Assembly: GCA_945952025.1 (NCBI GenBank)
Contig: CAMFGW010000002.1
Coordinates: 112,521 to 176,520 of the forward strand
Length of the DNA stretch: 64,000 nucleotides
Direction: 5' to 3'
From: an uncultured Paracoccaceae bacterium
GTDB lineage: Bacteria > Pseudomonadota > Alphaproteobacteria > Rhodobacterales > Rhodobacteraceae
The notes under the pieces are model-generated. The model was not told the DNA's origin and did no database searches. It saw only the letters and a program-made list of their open reading frames with translations. Below, in pieces: positions 1-7,950 of the stretch. How positions within the stretch are numbered: the first letter of the stretch is position 1; every line of letters starts with the position of its first letter. The position numbers and the translations under genes are program-made.

Positions 1-1881
1 GGCGGCATCCGCCTCGGCCATTTCGGGCGTCGGCGCATCCGCAGCCCCGGAGGGATCGTCGGTCGCCTGCTGGGCCAGGGGCTGGCTCAGCGAGGCGGGG
101 GCGCGTTCGGCCAGGCGGGCCGGGGCGGGCGCGGCCGCGGTCACGATTGCAGGCGAGGGGCCGAGGACATCTTCCTTCGGCCCGAAGGCCACCAGCATGC
201 CGGTCTGCAGCACCATGATCTTGTTGACCGAGGCCAGCGCGCTCGGCCGATGGGCCATGACGACCACAGCGGCGCCGCGGGCGCGGAGCCCCAGCACGGC
301 CTTGGTCAGGGCCGCATCCCCGTCTGCGTCGAGGTTCGAGTTCGGCTCGTCCAGAACGACGATCGAGGGGCGCCCGTAGAGCGCCCGCGCGAGGCCGATG
401 CGCTGCACCTGACCGCCCGAGAGCGGGCTGTCCGCGCCGCCGACCTCGGTTGCGTAGCCCTGGGGCAGCGACAGGATCATGTCATGGACGCCGGCCATTT
501 CCGCAGCCTCGATCACGTCCTCGCTGGTCGCGTCGGGGTCAAAACGGGCGATGTTGTCGCGCACGCTGCCGGGCAGCAGGTCGACCGATTGCGGCAGGTA
601 GCCGATCGAGCGGCCGAGCCGGTCGGGCTGCCACTGGGCGCGCGTCGCGCCGTCGAAGCGGACCTCGCCCGCGTCGGGCTCCCACGCGCCGACCAGAAGC
701 CGGGCGAGGGTCGACTTGCCGGCCGCGCTGTTGCCGATCACGCCAAGCCCGTCGCCGGGATCGAGCGCGAAGCTGACCCGCGACAGGATCGGGGGGCTTG
801 CCGCGCCGTCGCGGCGGGGCGCGTGCTTGGTCAGGTCGGCGACCTCAATCCGGCCCGTCGGCGCGGGCAGGTCGATGGCGGCGGCGCCGCGCGCGGCTTC
901 GGCATCGAAGAAGGCGATGAGGCGACGGTGCGCCTCGCCCGCGCGGCCGATGGTGCGCCAGTGGCCGATGACCTGGTCGAGGGGCGCGAGCGCGCGGCCC
1001 GAAAGGATGGTCGAGGCGATAATCATGCCGCCCGAAATCTCGCCGCGAAGGACGAGCCAGGCGCCGATCGTCAGCGTTACCGACTGCAGGAACATGCGGA
1101 AGGTGCGCGAGGAGGCGGCGAGCCCTTCGGAGGCGCCCGCGCCAGCCCGGGCGGCGGTCCGGGTCGCGTCATGCAGGCCGAGCCAGCGGCCGGTCAGCGC
1201 ACTTTCCATCCCCATGGGCAGAAGCGCGCCGGCCAGGCTTTGCGCGCGTTCGGCGAAGCGGCGTTCGGCCAGGTCGAAGCCCGAGGTGCGGGCGATGGCC
1301 TGGGCCGAGACGCGGCGGTTCACGGCGGCGATGATGGCGATGACGCCTGCGCCCGCGATCGTCAGCCAGAGAAGCCAGGGGTGAACAAGGTAAAGGACTG
1401 CCAGATAGAAGGGCATCCAGGGCAGGTCGAAAAGCCCGTTGACCGCCGGGCCGGACAGGAAGGCGCGCACATGGTCGAGTTCGCGCAGCGGCTGGCTGTC
1501 GGCGCCCTTGGGGTCTAGGCCGCCGCGCAGCCAGGCGCGGAAGGCCGTGGGGCCGACGGTGCGGTCGAGACGCGAGGCGATCCCCGACAGGATGCGCGCG
1601 CGCAGGAAGTCGTAGTAGGCGAGGAAGGCATACATCATCGTCACGATGACGAAGAGCCCGGCGAGCGTCGGGAGCGAGCCCGAACCCAGCACGCGGTCAT
1701 AGACCTCGAGCATATAAAGCGAGCCGGTGAGCATCAGGATATTGACCAGGGCCGAGAAGAAGGCCGCCATGACCAGCGGTCCGCGAAGGCTGGCCCAGGC
1801 CGCCCGGTAGGCGTTGGTCACCGGTGCCGCGGCCCCATGGCCGGTTGTGGCCGCTGTTGCGGCCCTGTCGTTCTGTCCCAC
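1..1881 (-). CDS. Type I secretion system permease/ATPase (PrtD/HlyB-like), 3' end cut by window edge
   Basis: This is an inner-membrane ABC exporter that would power type I secretion through an adaptor and an outer-membrane channel. Neither partner is in the window. Reading leftward, the N-terminal half is a transmembrane permease domain. The ATPase half has a Walker A (GNSAAGKST, near residue 385), a signature LSGGQ (near 485) and a Walker B ending in LDEP (near 507). An Ala/Pro-rich tail follows and the frame is still open at base 1. I chose the GTG at 1881 because a purine-rich GAGGCAGGG lies just upstream. In-frame ATGs at 1929 and 1941 are alternatives with weaker ribosome sites. It faces away from the VPLPA protein gene, so a role in exporting that protein is only possible. 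Confidence 0.85.
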   Translation of the reverse strand, partial: MGQNDRAATAATTGHGAAAPVTNAYRAAWASLRGPLVMAAFFSALVNILMLTGSLYMLEVYDRVLGSGSLPTLAGLFVIVTMMYAFLAYYDFLRARILSGIASRLDRTVGPTAFRAWLRGGLDPKGADSQPLRELDHVRAFLSGPAVNGLFDLPWMPFYLAVLYLVHPWLLWLTIAGAGVIAIIAAVNRRVSAQAIARTSGFDLAERRFAERAQSLAGALLPMGMESALTGRWLGLHDATRTAARAGAGASEGLAASSRTFRMFLQSVTLTIGAWLVLRGEISGGMIIASTILSGRALAPLDQVIGHWRTIGRAGEAHRRLIAFFDAEAARGAAAIDLPAPTGRIEVADLTKHAPRRDGAASPPILSRVSFALDPGDGLGVIGNSAAGKSTLARLLVGAWEPDAGEVRFDGATRAQWQPDRLGRSIGYLPQSVDLLPGSVRDNIARFDPDATSEDVIEAAEMAGVHDMILSLPQGYATEVGGADSPLSGGQVQRIGLARALYGRPSIVVLDEPNSNLDADGDAALTKAVLGLRARGAAVVVMAHRPSALASVNKIMVLQTGMLVAFGPKEDVLGPSPAIVTAAAPAPARLAERAPASLSQPLAQQATDDPSGAADAPTPEMAEADAA

Positions 1882-1941
1882 GCTTGGCCCTGCCTCGATC
1901 AGACCTGTCGGGCGCCTGTCGCGCCGCATCTTTGCGATCAT

Positions 1942-2481
1942 GCTAACCGCCGCTTCGCTACCATTCAGACCACATCTAGTCGGCTGTGGATGAATTTTGC
2001 GTTAATGTGGCAAAATTCTGACAGGTGCCAGCGCCATGTCCGCCGGGCGCCCTGCGCCGGCGGTAGGCCGCCGATGGCGGATACGGGTGCCAGACAAGTT
2101 GGCGGCAAAGGTGGCGGCCAAAGTGACCGCCCGGCGCTCACGATTGCGTGATTCGTGCCGCGACCGCGGCGAGGTCGGGTCGGTGCCCGATAGATGGCGA
2201 AATTGTGGCGACAGGTTGGGGCCGGCCCCTGGTTTTGCAGGGCCGCCAGAGGGGGCTCGGGCCGCCGGACCGGCGGGCTGTGCTGTTTGAGTCACAGGCG
2301 CGGCCGCTGAAATGGCGGCCGCACCGGGCGAAACAGCGGGCTGGCGTGGATAGTTGGACTTCGGGCCGAACATTGTCGGCAAAATGGAAACAACGCTGCA
2401 TCCAAACCAAGAGCGCGGCGGATCGCACTGAGAATACGGCGAAAATTTGTCGAAAGCTGGTTCCAAACTTGTTCAAATGTG
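1942..2481. other. Long intergenic region between the ABC exporter and the VPLPA-CTERM gene
   Basis: About 540 bases separate the two divergent genes. I see no convincing coding frame: the short open frames here lack a ribosome site and any recognisable protein pattern. The right part becomes clearly more A+T rich towards 2430-2520, where the promoter for the VPLPA-CTERM gene is proposed. No RNA gene, repeat family or mobile element was recognised. Confidence 0.5.
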
Positions 2482-2510
2482 TTAAAACTTTGGCAAGGGT
2501 GCGAGATAAC
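2482..2510 (+). promoter_or_regulatory. Candidate promoter of the VPLPA-CTERM gene
   Basis: TTAAAA (2482-2487) and GATAAC (2505-2510) are 17 nt apart, each matching 4 of 6 positions of the housekeeping sigma consensus. They lie in the only A+T-rich part of the intergenic region. The start codon at 2530 follows a GGGAGA ribosome site. The assignment is by inspection only. Confidence 0.35.
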
Positions 2511-2529
2511 GAATTCTTGGGAGACTACT

Positions 2530-3186
2530 ATGTTTGTTAAAACGACCATTACGGGTGCGGTGGTTGCCGCCGCAATGGCGGTTGGCGCCAACGCTGCGAC
2601 GATCGACTTCACCTCGGCCTCGACCGGCCATAGCGGCACGGTCATGGGTATCAACTGGACGATGACGGCCAGCGGGATCCTCAACAACACGCAGCTCTAT
2701 GATGGTGTCGGTGCGAAGAATGCGGCTCAGGTCGCTTCGGGCCTGTCCTTCCAGACCGATGGCTACGGCGTCGGCGCGAAGGATGACGAGATCACCACCA
2801 GCGCGAAGTCGAAAGAGTGGATCACGATTTCCTTCGCCAAGCCGGTGCTTCTGAAGGCTGTCTATTGGCTCGACCTCTTCATCGCTGCCAACAAGAGCTC
2901 GAAGGAAGTCGGCCAGGTCACGACCAGCAATGGCGACGTCTATCTGACCTCGGCGGTCCAGGTCGTCAACGGCGCCCGCCCGGGCTTCGCCGGCTCGATG
3001 ATCAACAGCGGCAAGTGGATCACCTCGCTCACCTTCTCGGTGCTCGACAGCAACGACGCCTACGGCTTCGCTGACGCGGCGCTGGCCGGTGTCGAAGTCG
3101 CTCCGGTTCCGGTTCCGGCTGCTGGGGCGCTGATGGTTGCCGGCCTTGGTGGCCTGGCTGCGCTGCGTCGCCGCAAGAAGGCCTGA
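2530..3186 (+). CDS. VPLPA-CTERM sorting domain-containing secreted protein
   Basis: This is a 218-residue secreted protein that should be a substrate of the exosortase encoded at 12832. It has a signal peptide of about 22 residues ending in GANA. A Ser/Thr/Asn-rich beta-type body follows. The C-terminal sorting tail has the motif VPVPAAG, a hydrophobic Gly/Ala/Leu helix and a terminal RRRKK cluster. That tripartite tail defines the VPLPA-CTERM class. The body has no recognised enzymatic motif. The ATG at 2530 gives a proper signal peptide and follows GGGAGA; an in-frame GTG at 2479 would put a charged extension before it. A strong terminator follows, so the gene is probably monocistronic. 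Confidence 0.88.
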   Translation: MFVKTTITGAVVAAAMAVGANAATIDFTSASTGHSGTVMGINWTMTASGILNNTQLYDGVGAKNAAQVASGLSFQTDGYGVGAKDDEITTSAKSKEWITISFAKPVLLKAVYWLDLFIAANKSSKEVGQVTTSNGDVYLTSAVQVVNGARPGFAGSMINSGKWITSLTFSVLDSNDAYGFADAALAGVEVAPVPVPAAGALMVAGLGGLAALRRRKKA

Positions 3187-3207
3187 TCGGCCCGACAGCA
3201 AGATCGA

Positions 3208-3234
3208 AAGGCCGGGCGAGAGCCCGGCCTTTTC
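3208..3234 (+). terminator. Rho-independent terminator after the VPLPA-CTERM gene
   Basis: A perfect 10-bp stem (AAGGCCGGGC paired with GCCCGGCCTT) with a GAGA loop is followed by a short T-rich tail. It lies 22 nt after the stop codon. The flanking A and T runs would also let it work for the convergent kinase gene. Confidence 0.85.
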
Positions 3235-3284
3235 ATTTGCGTCCATGCGACGGTCAGTGCGCCGTCGCGCGGGTCAGAAGCGGC

Positions 3285-4112
3285 TCACTCGTAATCTTCG
3301 TAGCCGTAGCCCGCCGTCTGGTCAGCATAGCGGCACTTGTTCAGGACGACGCCCAGCACGTTCGTCAGCTGGGCCAGCTCCTTCTCGCAGACATCGATGT
3401 TCTGGAGCGTCGTGCTTTCCGACGCGGCGACCAGAAGGGCGCAGTCGACATGGTCGAGGAAGCCCACGTTGTCGTCGCTGGCCAGCATGGGAGACATGTC
3501 GAAAATCACCAGGTCCGGCTTAAGCTGCGTCTCGATCTCTGCCAGGACCTCACGCGCCTGGGCTGAGTGCAGAAGCTCGGCGGGATATTTGGCCGGGCTG
3601 CCGTTCAGGCCGATCGCCAGGTTGTCGCCCACGCGCACGGCTGCCTGTTCGAACGGCACCTCGCGCATCAGCACCTGGTGGATCGACGCCTGGGTCGAGT
3701 GCGCGATCATGCGGTTGAGGTTCGGGCGGCGCAGGTCCAGGTCGATGAGCAGGATCTTCAGCTCTTTCTGCCGCGCCAGCGACAGGGCGAGGTTCAGAGC
3801 CAGCGTGGTCTTGCCGCAACCCGCGTTGGGCGAGGTGACGGCGAGCCGCTTCCAGCCCGCATCCTTCATCAGCCGGATCGTGCGCGAACGCAGCATGTCG
3901 TAGGGCGTCGCGACCTTGCCGCCGGTCACGGCCGCGATGCGGTTCTGGCGCGCCAGATCGGCCGAGATCGTCAGCTCGGGCAGCGCGGCCCAGGCGGTCG
4001 GCGCGAAGGACACGGCGCTGGCCGAGGGCGGCAGCATCGACGGCGGCAGGCTCGTCTGCGACTGACGCCGCGCTTCGCGTGCCTTGGCCAGTGCGGCTTC
4101 GAGTTTTTCCAT
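3285..4112 (-). CDS. CpsD/CapB-family tyrosine autokinase (exosortase-associated)
   Basis: This 275-residue cytoplasmic ATPase is of the bacterial tyrosine kinase type, which partners with Wzz-like proteins to control polysaccharide chain length and export. Walker A is SPNAGCGKTT (about 94-103), Walker A' is ILLIDLDLRR (about 120-129) and Walker B is LVIFDMSP (about 201-208). The last 14 residues carry four tyrosines (262, 269, 271 and 274), the usual autophosphorylation cluster. The partner is the Wzz-like gene 40 nt upstream, and the ATPase gene before that completes the leftward operon. The kinase is separate from the membrane protein, as in the CpsC/CpsD arrangement, not fused as in Wzc. 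Confidence 0.9.
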   Translation of the reverse strand: MEKLEAALAKAREARRQSQTSLPPSMLPPSASAVSFAPTAWAALPELTISADLARQNRIAAVTGGKVATPYDMLRSRTIRLMKDAGWKRLAVTSPNAGCGKTTLALNLALSLARQKELKILLIDLDLRRPNLNRMIAHSTQASIHQVLMREVPFEQAAVRVGDNLAIGLNGSPAKYPAELLHSAQAREVLAEIETQLKPDLVIFDMSPMLASDDNVGFLDHVDCALLVAASESTTLQNIDVCEKELAQLTNVLGVVLNKCRYADQTAGYGYEDYE

Positions 4113-4152
4113 GGTCTTTCCTTCCAGTCCGGGCCGGCTTGACCCGCCAGGC

Positions 4153-5697
4153 TCAGATCGTGAGCCCGAATTTCGAGGTGACGCGGTTCAAGAGGATGTC
4201 GAGCGGCTGATAGAAGACATGCACGGCATACATCGCGGCCGGGATGCCGATGATCGCCACCAGCATCAGCATGACGAAGACCGAGCGGCGCCTGATGGTC
4301 TCGTTCGGCGTGCGCAGGTAGGGGATGGTGACGATAGGCGTGATGCCGAAGGCCTTGACGATGTCGCGCGGGCGGCGGACCGAGCGGTTCAGAAGCTCGG
4401 TCAGCAGGATGATCGCGGCGCCAAGCGCCATGCCGGCTGCGACGCCGCCAAGCGCGATCATCGTCCGGCGCGGCTTGATCGGCTGGTCGGGGACGGTGGC
4501 GCTGTCGACCACGGTGATCTTTTCGCCCTTGGACAGGACCGCCGTCTGCTCCGCCGAAGCGGCCAGCGACTGCTTTTGCACGGCGGCGTTATATTGGGCC
4601 TGCAGGTTCTGGTAGTCGCGGTTCATGGCGTCGAGCGACACCTGGTTCGCCGGGGTCCGGTCGATCCGGTCCTGCAGCGTCGCCACCTGTTGCGCCAGAA
4701 GGTCGCGCTGTTCGGTCACGGTCTTGATGCGCGCATCGAAGTCGGCGATCTGGATGTCGAACATGGACTTGGCCGGATCGACGGGGGCCGTGCTCGTCGA
4801 GGCGTTCTGCGACTGGGCGCGCACGATCGCCTCGAGCTGGGCGATCTGGGCCTGTAGAAGTTTGACCTTGGGGTTCGTCGGCGAAAAGAGCGCCTTCGCC
4901 TGGTTCAGCTGATCGTTCAGCGTAGCCAGCTGCTTGGCTTCGGGCGTCTGGTTGGTGCTGGTGTTCGCGACCTGGCCGGTGACGTTGAAGGTGGCGATCA
5001 GGCGCGCCTTCTGGTCCTGCAGGTCCTTGATCGACTGTTCGGCCGCGTCGAGCTTGCCCTGCAGGTTGGCCTGCTGGGTCTGGTGGAAGGCCAGGTTCGT
5101 CGGCAGGGCGTCGGCGTTCTTGGTCTGGAAGTCCAGGATCTGCGCGCTGATCTGGTCCATCTGGGTGCCGAGCGCCTGCACCTGCTGCTTGAAGAACTCC
5201 GAGGTATCCTCGGCGCTGCGGGTCTGGTTTTCGACATCCTGCTTGAGGATGATGGTCATGTATTCGTTGACCACCGCCGCCGCCGCCTTGCCCGAGCGCG
5301 CGTTGAAGCTGATGGTCATGAAGGTGGCTTCACCACGGTTGGCGCTGTTGAGGATCGTGGTGCCGTCGCGCATCGCCTTGACGATGTCGTCGGGCGTCAT
5401 CTGGGCGATGTTCGGGAACACGTCCATGCGGTTGGCGATGTCCAGAAGGTTCGCGCGCGTCATCAGCTTCTGCTGGATGTTCTGCAGCTTTTCCATCGCC
5501 GCGGTCTGGACCGTGGGGGCCGCGAGTGCCGTCGGAATGGTCGAGCCTTCGACGACAAGTGTCGAAGAGGCCTGGTAGACGGATGGCAGAAGAAGGGCCG
5601 CCGCGATCGCCGCGGCCGACACGAGTGCCGTAATGATGATGAAATAGTGAATCCGGCGCAAAAAGATCGCCGCGTAATATTTGAGGTCCAGGTTCAT
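4153..5697 (-). CDS. Wzz/GumC-like polysaccharide chain-length determinant
   Basis: This inner-membrane protein of 514 residues sets polymer length and couples it to export. It has an N-terminal transmembrane segment (about residues 16-36), then a Wzz-type domain rich in Val and Asn. A long periplasmic coiled-coil section with many Gln/Ala/Leu residues (about 150-370) follows. Two hydrophobic segments lie near the C-terminus, and the last 30 residues are a short tail. There is no kinase domain, consistent with the separate autokinase gene downstream. Its start overlaps the end of the ATPase gene by 4 nt, so the two are probably translationally coupled. This longer form is typical of exosortase loci. 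Confidence 0.9.
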   Translation of the reverse strand: MNLDLKYYAAIFLRRIHYFIIITALVSAAAIAAALLLPSVYQASSTLVVEGSTIPTALAAPTVQTAAMEKLQNIQQKLMTRANLLDIANRMDVFPNIAQMTPDDIVKAMRDGTTILNSANRGEATFMTISFNARSGKAAAAVVNEYMTIILKQDVENQTRSAEDTSEFFKQQVQALGTQMDQISAQILDFQTKNADALPTNLAFHQTQQANLQGKLDAAEQSIKDLQDQKARLIATFNVTGQVANTSTNQTPEAKQLATLNDQLNQAKALFSPTNPKVKLLQAQIAQLEAIVRAQSQNASTSTAPVDPAKSMFDIQIADFDARIKTVTEQRDLLAQQVATLQDRIDRTPANQVSLDAMNRDYQNLQAQYNAAVQKQSLAASAEQTAVLSKGEKITVVDSATVPDQPIKPRRTMIALGGVAAGMALGAAIILLTELLNRSVRRPRDIVKAFGITPIVTIPYLRTPNETIRRRSVFVMLMLVAIIGIPAAMYAVHVFYQPLDILLNRVTSKFGLTI

Positions 5698-6581
5698 CTA
5701 CGTTTCTCTTCCTCGGCCGCGATCTGGGCGGCAAAAAATACGCCGTCATCCAATACCGACTGGACGACAGAGGCATCGACCTGGGGGTGGTCGGTGCTCC
5801 AAGCATAGAGCAATGCCATATCACAAAGCTGGTTGACCAGACGCGGCACGCCGTGGGTGGTCTTGTGGACCAGGCGCGAGGCGTCGGGCGTGATCTCTGC
5901 GCCGGTGCCGCCCGCCGCGCGCAGGCGGTGGGCGACCAGGTCGATCACGGATTTTTCATCAAGCGGCTGCAGGTGGAAGCTGGCCGCGATGCGCTGCGCC
6001 AGCTGGCGCAGCGAGGGGTCCAGCACCATGTCGCGCAGTTCGGGCTGGCCGACCAGCACCAGCTGGATGACCTCGTCCTTGCCGGAGTTGATGTTGGTCA
6101 GCATCCGCAGCTCTTCAAGGCTTTCGGGCGACAGATTCTGCGCCTCGTCGAAGATCAGGACGACACGGCGGCCGGCGGCATATTCGTCGATCAGGAAGTC
6201 CTGAAGCTGCTGGAACAGCTGGACATAGCCCCGCGAGGGGTCGAAGGGCACGCCGAGCGAGTTCAGGACCCACTGGATCAGCTCGCCCCGGCCGCCTTGC
6301 GCGTTCGAGATCAGGCCGACGGTGACGCGGGTGCCGAACTGGCGCAGAAGCTCACGCAAAAGTGTTGTCTTGCCGCAGCCGACGCCGCCCGTCACCAGCG
6401 TGATCGGCGCGCGCGACAGGATGCCGAATTCCAGCACCGAATAGGCGCGGCGGTGCTGCGCCGACCAGAACATGAAGTCCGGATCCGGCACGAGCGTGAA
6501 GGGACGCTCGCGGAATCCGAAGAAATCCATGTAGAAGCCGATGCTGCTGTCGTCCGTGCGGGTCTCCACGACCTTGTTCAT
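5694..6581 (-). CDS. ExeA/GspA-like AAA ATPase of exosortase loci
   Basis: This is a 295-residue ATPase of the ExeA-like family that recurs beside chain-length and autokinase genes in exosortase-linked polysaccharide loci. Walker A is TGGVGCGKTT (about 64-73) and Walker B is VLIFDEAQN (about 141-149). The region after it (LRMLTNINSGK, then VGQPEL) is the AAA sensor section. The N-terminal FGFRERPF-type motif is a hallmark of the family. It is the first gene of the leftward trio and overlaps the Wzz-like gene by 4 nt. Its biochemical role in polysaccharide systems is not established; a role in assembling the envelope export machine is inferred from context. Confidence 0.9.
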   Translation of the reverse strand: MNKVVETRTDDSSIGFYMDFFGFRERPFTLVPDPDFMFWSAQHRRAYSVLEFGILSRAPITLVTGGVGCGKTTLLRELLRQFGTRVTVGLISNAQGGRGELIQWVLNSLGVPFDPSRGYVQLFQQLQDFLIDEYAAGRRVVLIFDEAQNLSPESLEELRMLTNINSGKDEVIQLVLVGQPELRDMVLDPSLRQLAQRIAASFHLQPLDEKSVIDLVAHRLRAAGGTGAEITPDASRLVHKTTHGVPRLVNQLCDMALLYAWSTDHPQVDASVVQSVLDDGVFFAAQIAAEEEKRR

Positions 6582-7086
6582 CCGTTCGCTTCCGTTGCCT
6601 CATTCTGCCGGCCGGCCTGGTAGGTGCCGGTCTGGGCCCTGTCCGTCCGTTACATCAAGGGACGTCCTGCCCGGCCAGAATGGCGCTTTGATGGCACCAG
6701 ACCAGCCGATTGGGGCCCCTTATGCGACGGGCGAGCCGATTCGGCCATGTTCCCCCGCCGATAGGGGCCCAGAGCCACACTTCCGCCGCCGTTTCGCCAT
6801 GATTGGCCCACCTATCGAGAACAGTCGACAGGCTACGGGCAGTTTTTCGCCGCTGGGGGGGGGAATGGCAACCAAGAGTCCCGCCGGAGCACTCATCGGG
6901 CTAGGGTCCGGGTCGAAACGTTCTTCCAATTCAGTTTCGCTTTTGTGAACTAACTGTTAAAATCCGGGGGCTTGGGCTGGGGTATGCCTTTCTGCCGACG
7001 AGGCCGGGTTTGCCGGTATTGAGTTTAGGGTCGGCGACGTTTGCCGGGGATCAAATATTTGGGATCGACCTAGGTCGGTGTGTCGT
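6582..7086. other. Divergent control region of the polysaccharide locus
   Basis: About 500 bases separate the leftward ATPase-Wzz-kinase trio from the rightward export genes. I see no credible coding frame. It contains three GCCGAT motifs (listed separately) and a more A+T-rich patch around 6925-6965. Promoters for both transcription units should lie here, but no clear -35/-10 pair was found by eye. Confidence 0.5.
6705..6770. repeat. Cluster of GCCGAT motifs, two extended to GCCGATWGGGGCCC
   Basis: GCCGATTGGGGCCCC (6705-6719) and GCCGATAGGGGCCC (6757-6770) match at 13 of 14 shared positions and start 52 nt apart, close to five helical turns. A third copy, the palindrome GCCGATTCGGC (6735-6745), lies between them. 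The ten bases GATAGGGGCC recur at 19908-19917 upstream of the flippase gene. This looks like a set of protein-binding sites, but the regulator is unknown. Confidence 0.4.
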
Positions 7087-7776
7087 ATGACCATGCAGAT
7101 TAACGACTTGTCCAAGAAGGCCCATGCGGCCTGCACGCCCGTCGGGCCCGTCAGGGTCCAGCGGCAGCCTGGGCTGTACCGGAACCATGTCAAGCGGCTG
7201 CTGGACCTCTTGCTGGTGGTTCTGGCGCTGCCGATCGTGCTGCCGCTCATCGGCGTGCTTGCGCTGGTGCTCGGGGTGCAGGGGGGCCGCCCCTTCTATT
7301 GCAGCGACCGGGTTGGCCGGGAAGGGCGAACTTTCCGGATGGTGAAGCTGCGCACCATGGTCGTGGGCGCGGATGAAATCCTCGAGGATTACCTCGAGGC
7401 CAATCCAGCGGCCCGCCAGGAATGGAACGACAAGCAAAAGCTGCTGAGCGATCCGCGCGTGACGCGTTTCGGCCGGTTCCTGCGCCGCTCGTCGCTCGAT
7501 GAGCTGCCGCAGGTTTGGAACGTGCTGGTCGGCGACATGTCGCTGGTCGGCCCGCGGCCTATGATGCCCTGCCAGCGCCCGATGTATCCGGGGGTCGCCT
7601 ATTACGGACTTCGGCCGGGAATGACCGGGACCTGGCAGATCTCGGCCCGCAACGCGAGCGACTTTGCCCGGCGCGCCGATTTCGACACGGGCTATGACCA
7701 GGACCTGAGCCTGTCGACCGATGTGGTCATCCTGGTTCGGACCTTCGGCGCGGTCGCGCACGGCACCGGTCATTGA
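7087..7776 (+). CDS. Undecaprenyl-phosphate sugar phosphotransferase (ExoY/WcaJ-type bacterial sugar transferase)
   Basis: This enzyme starts polysaccharide synthesis by moving a sugar phosphate from a nucleotide sugar to undecaprenyl phosphate at the inner membrane. It has about 229 residues, the short form with only the catalytic domain. One hydrophobic re-entrant helix (about 36-58) is followed by the conserved patches KLRTM, SSLDELPQ, GDMSLVGPRP and RPGMTGTWQ. It opens the rightward export series. The start is uncertain: GTG 7078, ATG 7087 and ATG 7093 are in frame, and a weak AGGT lies upstream. The sugar transferred cannot be read from sequence. Confidence 0.93.
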   Translation: MTMQINDLSKKAHAACTPVGPVRVQRQPGLYRNHVKRLLDLLLVVLALPIVLPLIGVLALVLGVQGGRPFYCSDRVGREGRTFRMVKLRTMVVGADEILEDYLEANPAARQEWNDKQKLLSDPRVTRFGRFLRRSSLDELPQVWNVLVGDMSLVGPRPMMPCQRPMYPGVAYYGLRPGMTGTWQISARNASDFARRADFDTGYDQDLSLSTDVVILVRTFGAVAHGTGH

Positions 7777-7950
7777 CGATTGCCTGGCGCGCCCCGGACC
7801 AGGGGCAATCGGCAACGGCAACGGCCTTGGAATCGGCACAGTAACTGGCTCTGGCCACGTCGGGGGATGACGCCGGAGCTGAAGTTGCGCTATAAGCTGC
7901 GTGATTTGCGGGCCTTGGGGCAGGGCCGAAACTTGTTAGAGGCACTATTG

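Noticed and set aside
250..1518. A 422-residue open frame on the plus strand
   Set aside because: It is antisense to the type I secretion ATPase, whose Walker and signature motifs read cleanly on the minus strand.
6691..6710. TGGCAC sequence resembling a sigma-54 -24 element
   Set aside because: No TTGC at the required distance; the -12 element is missing.
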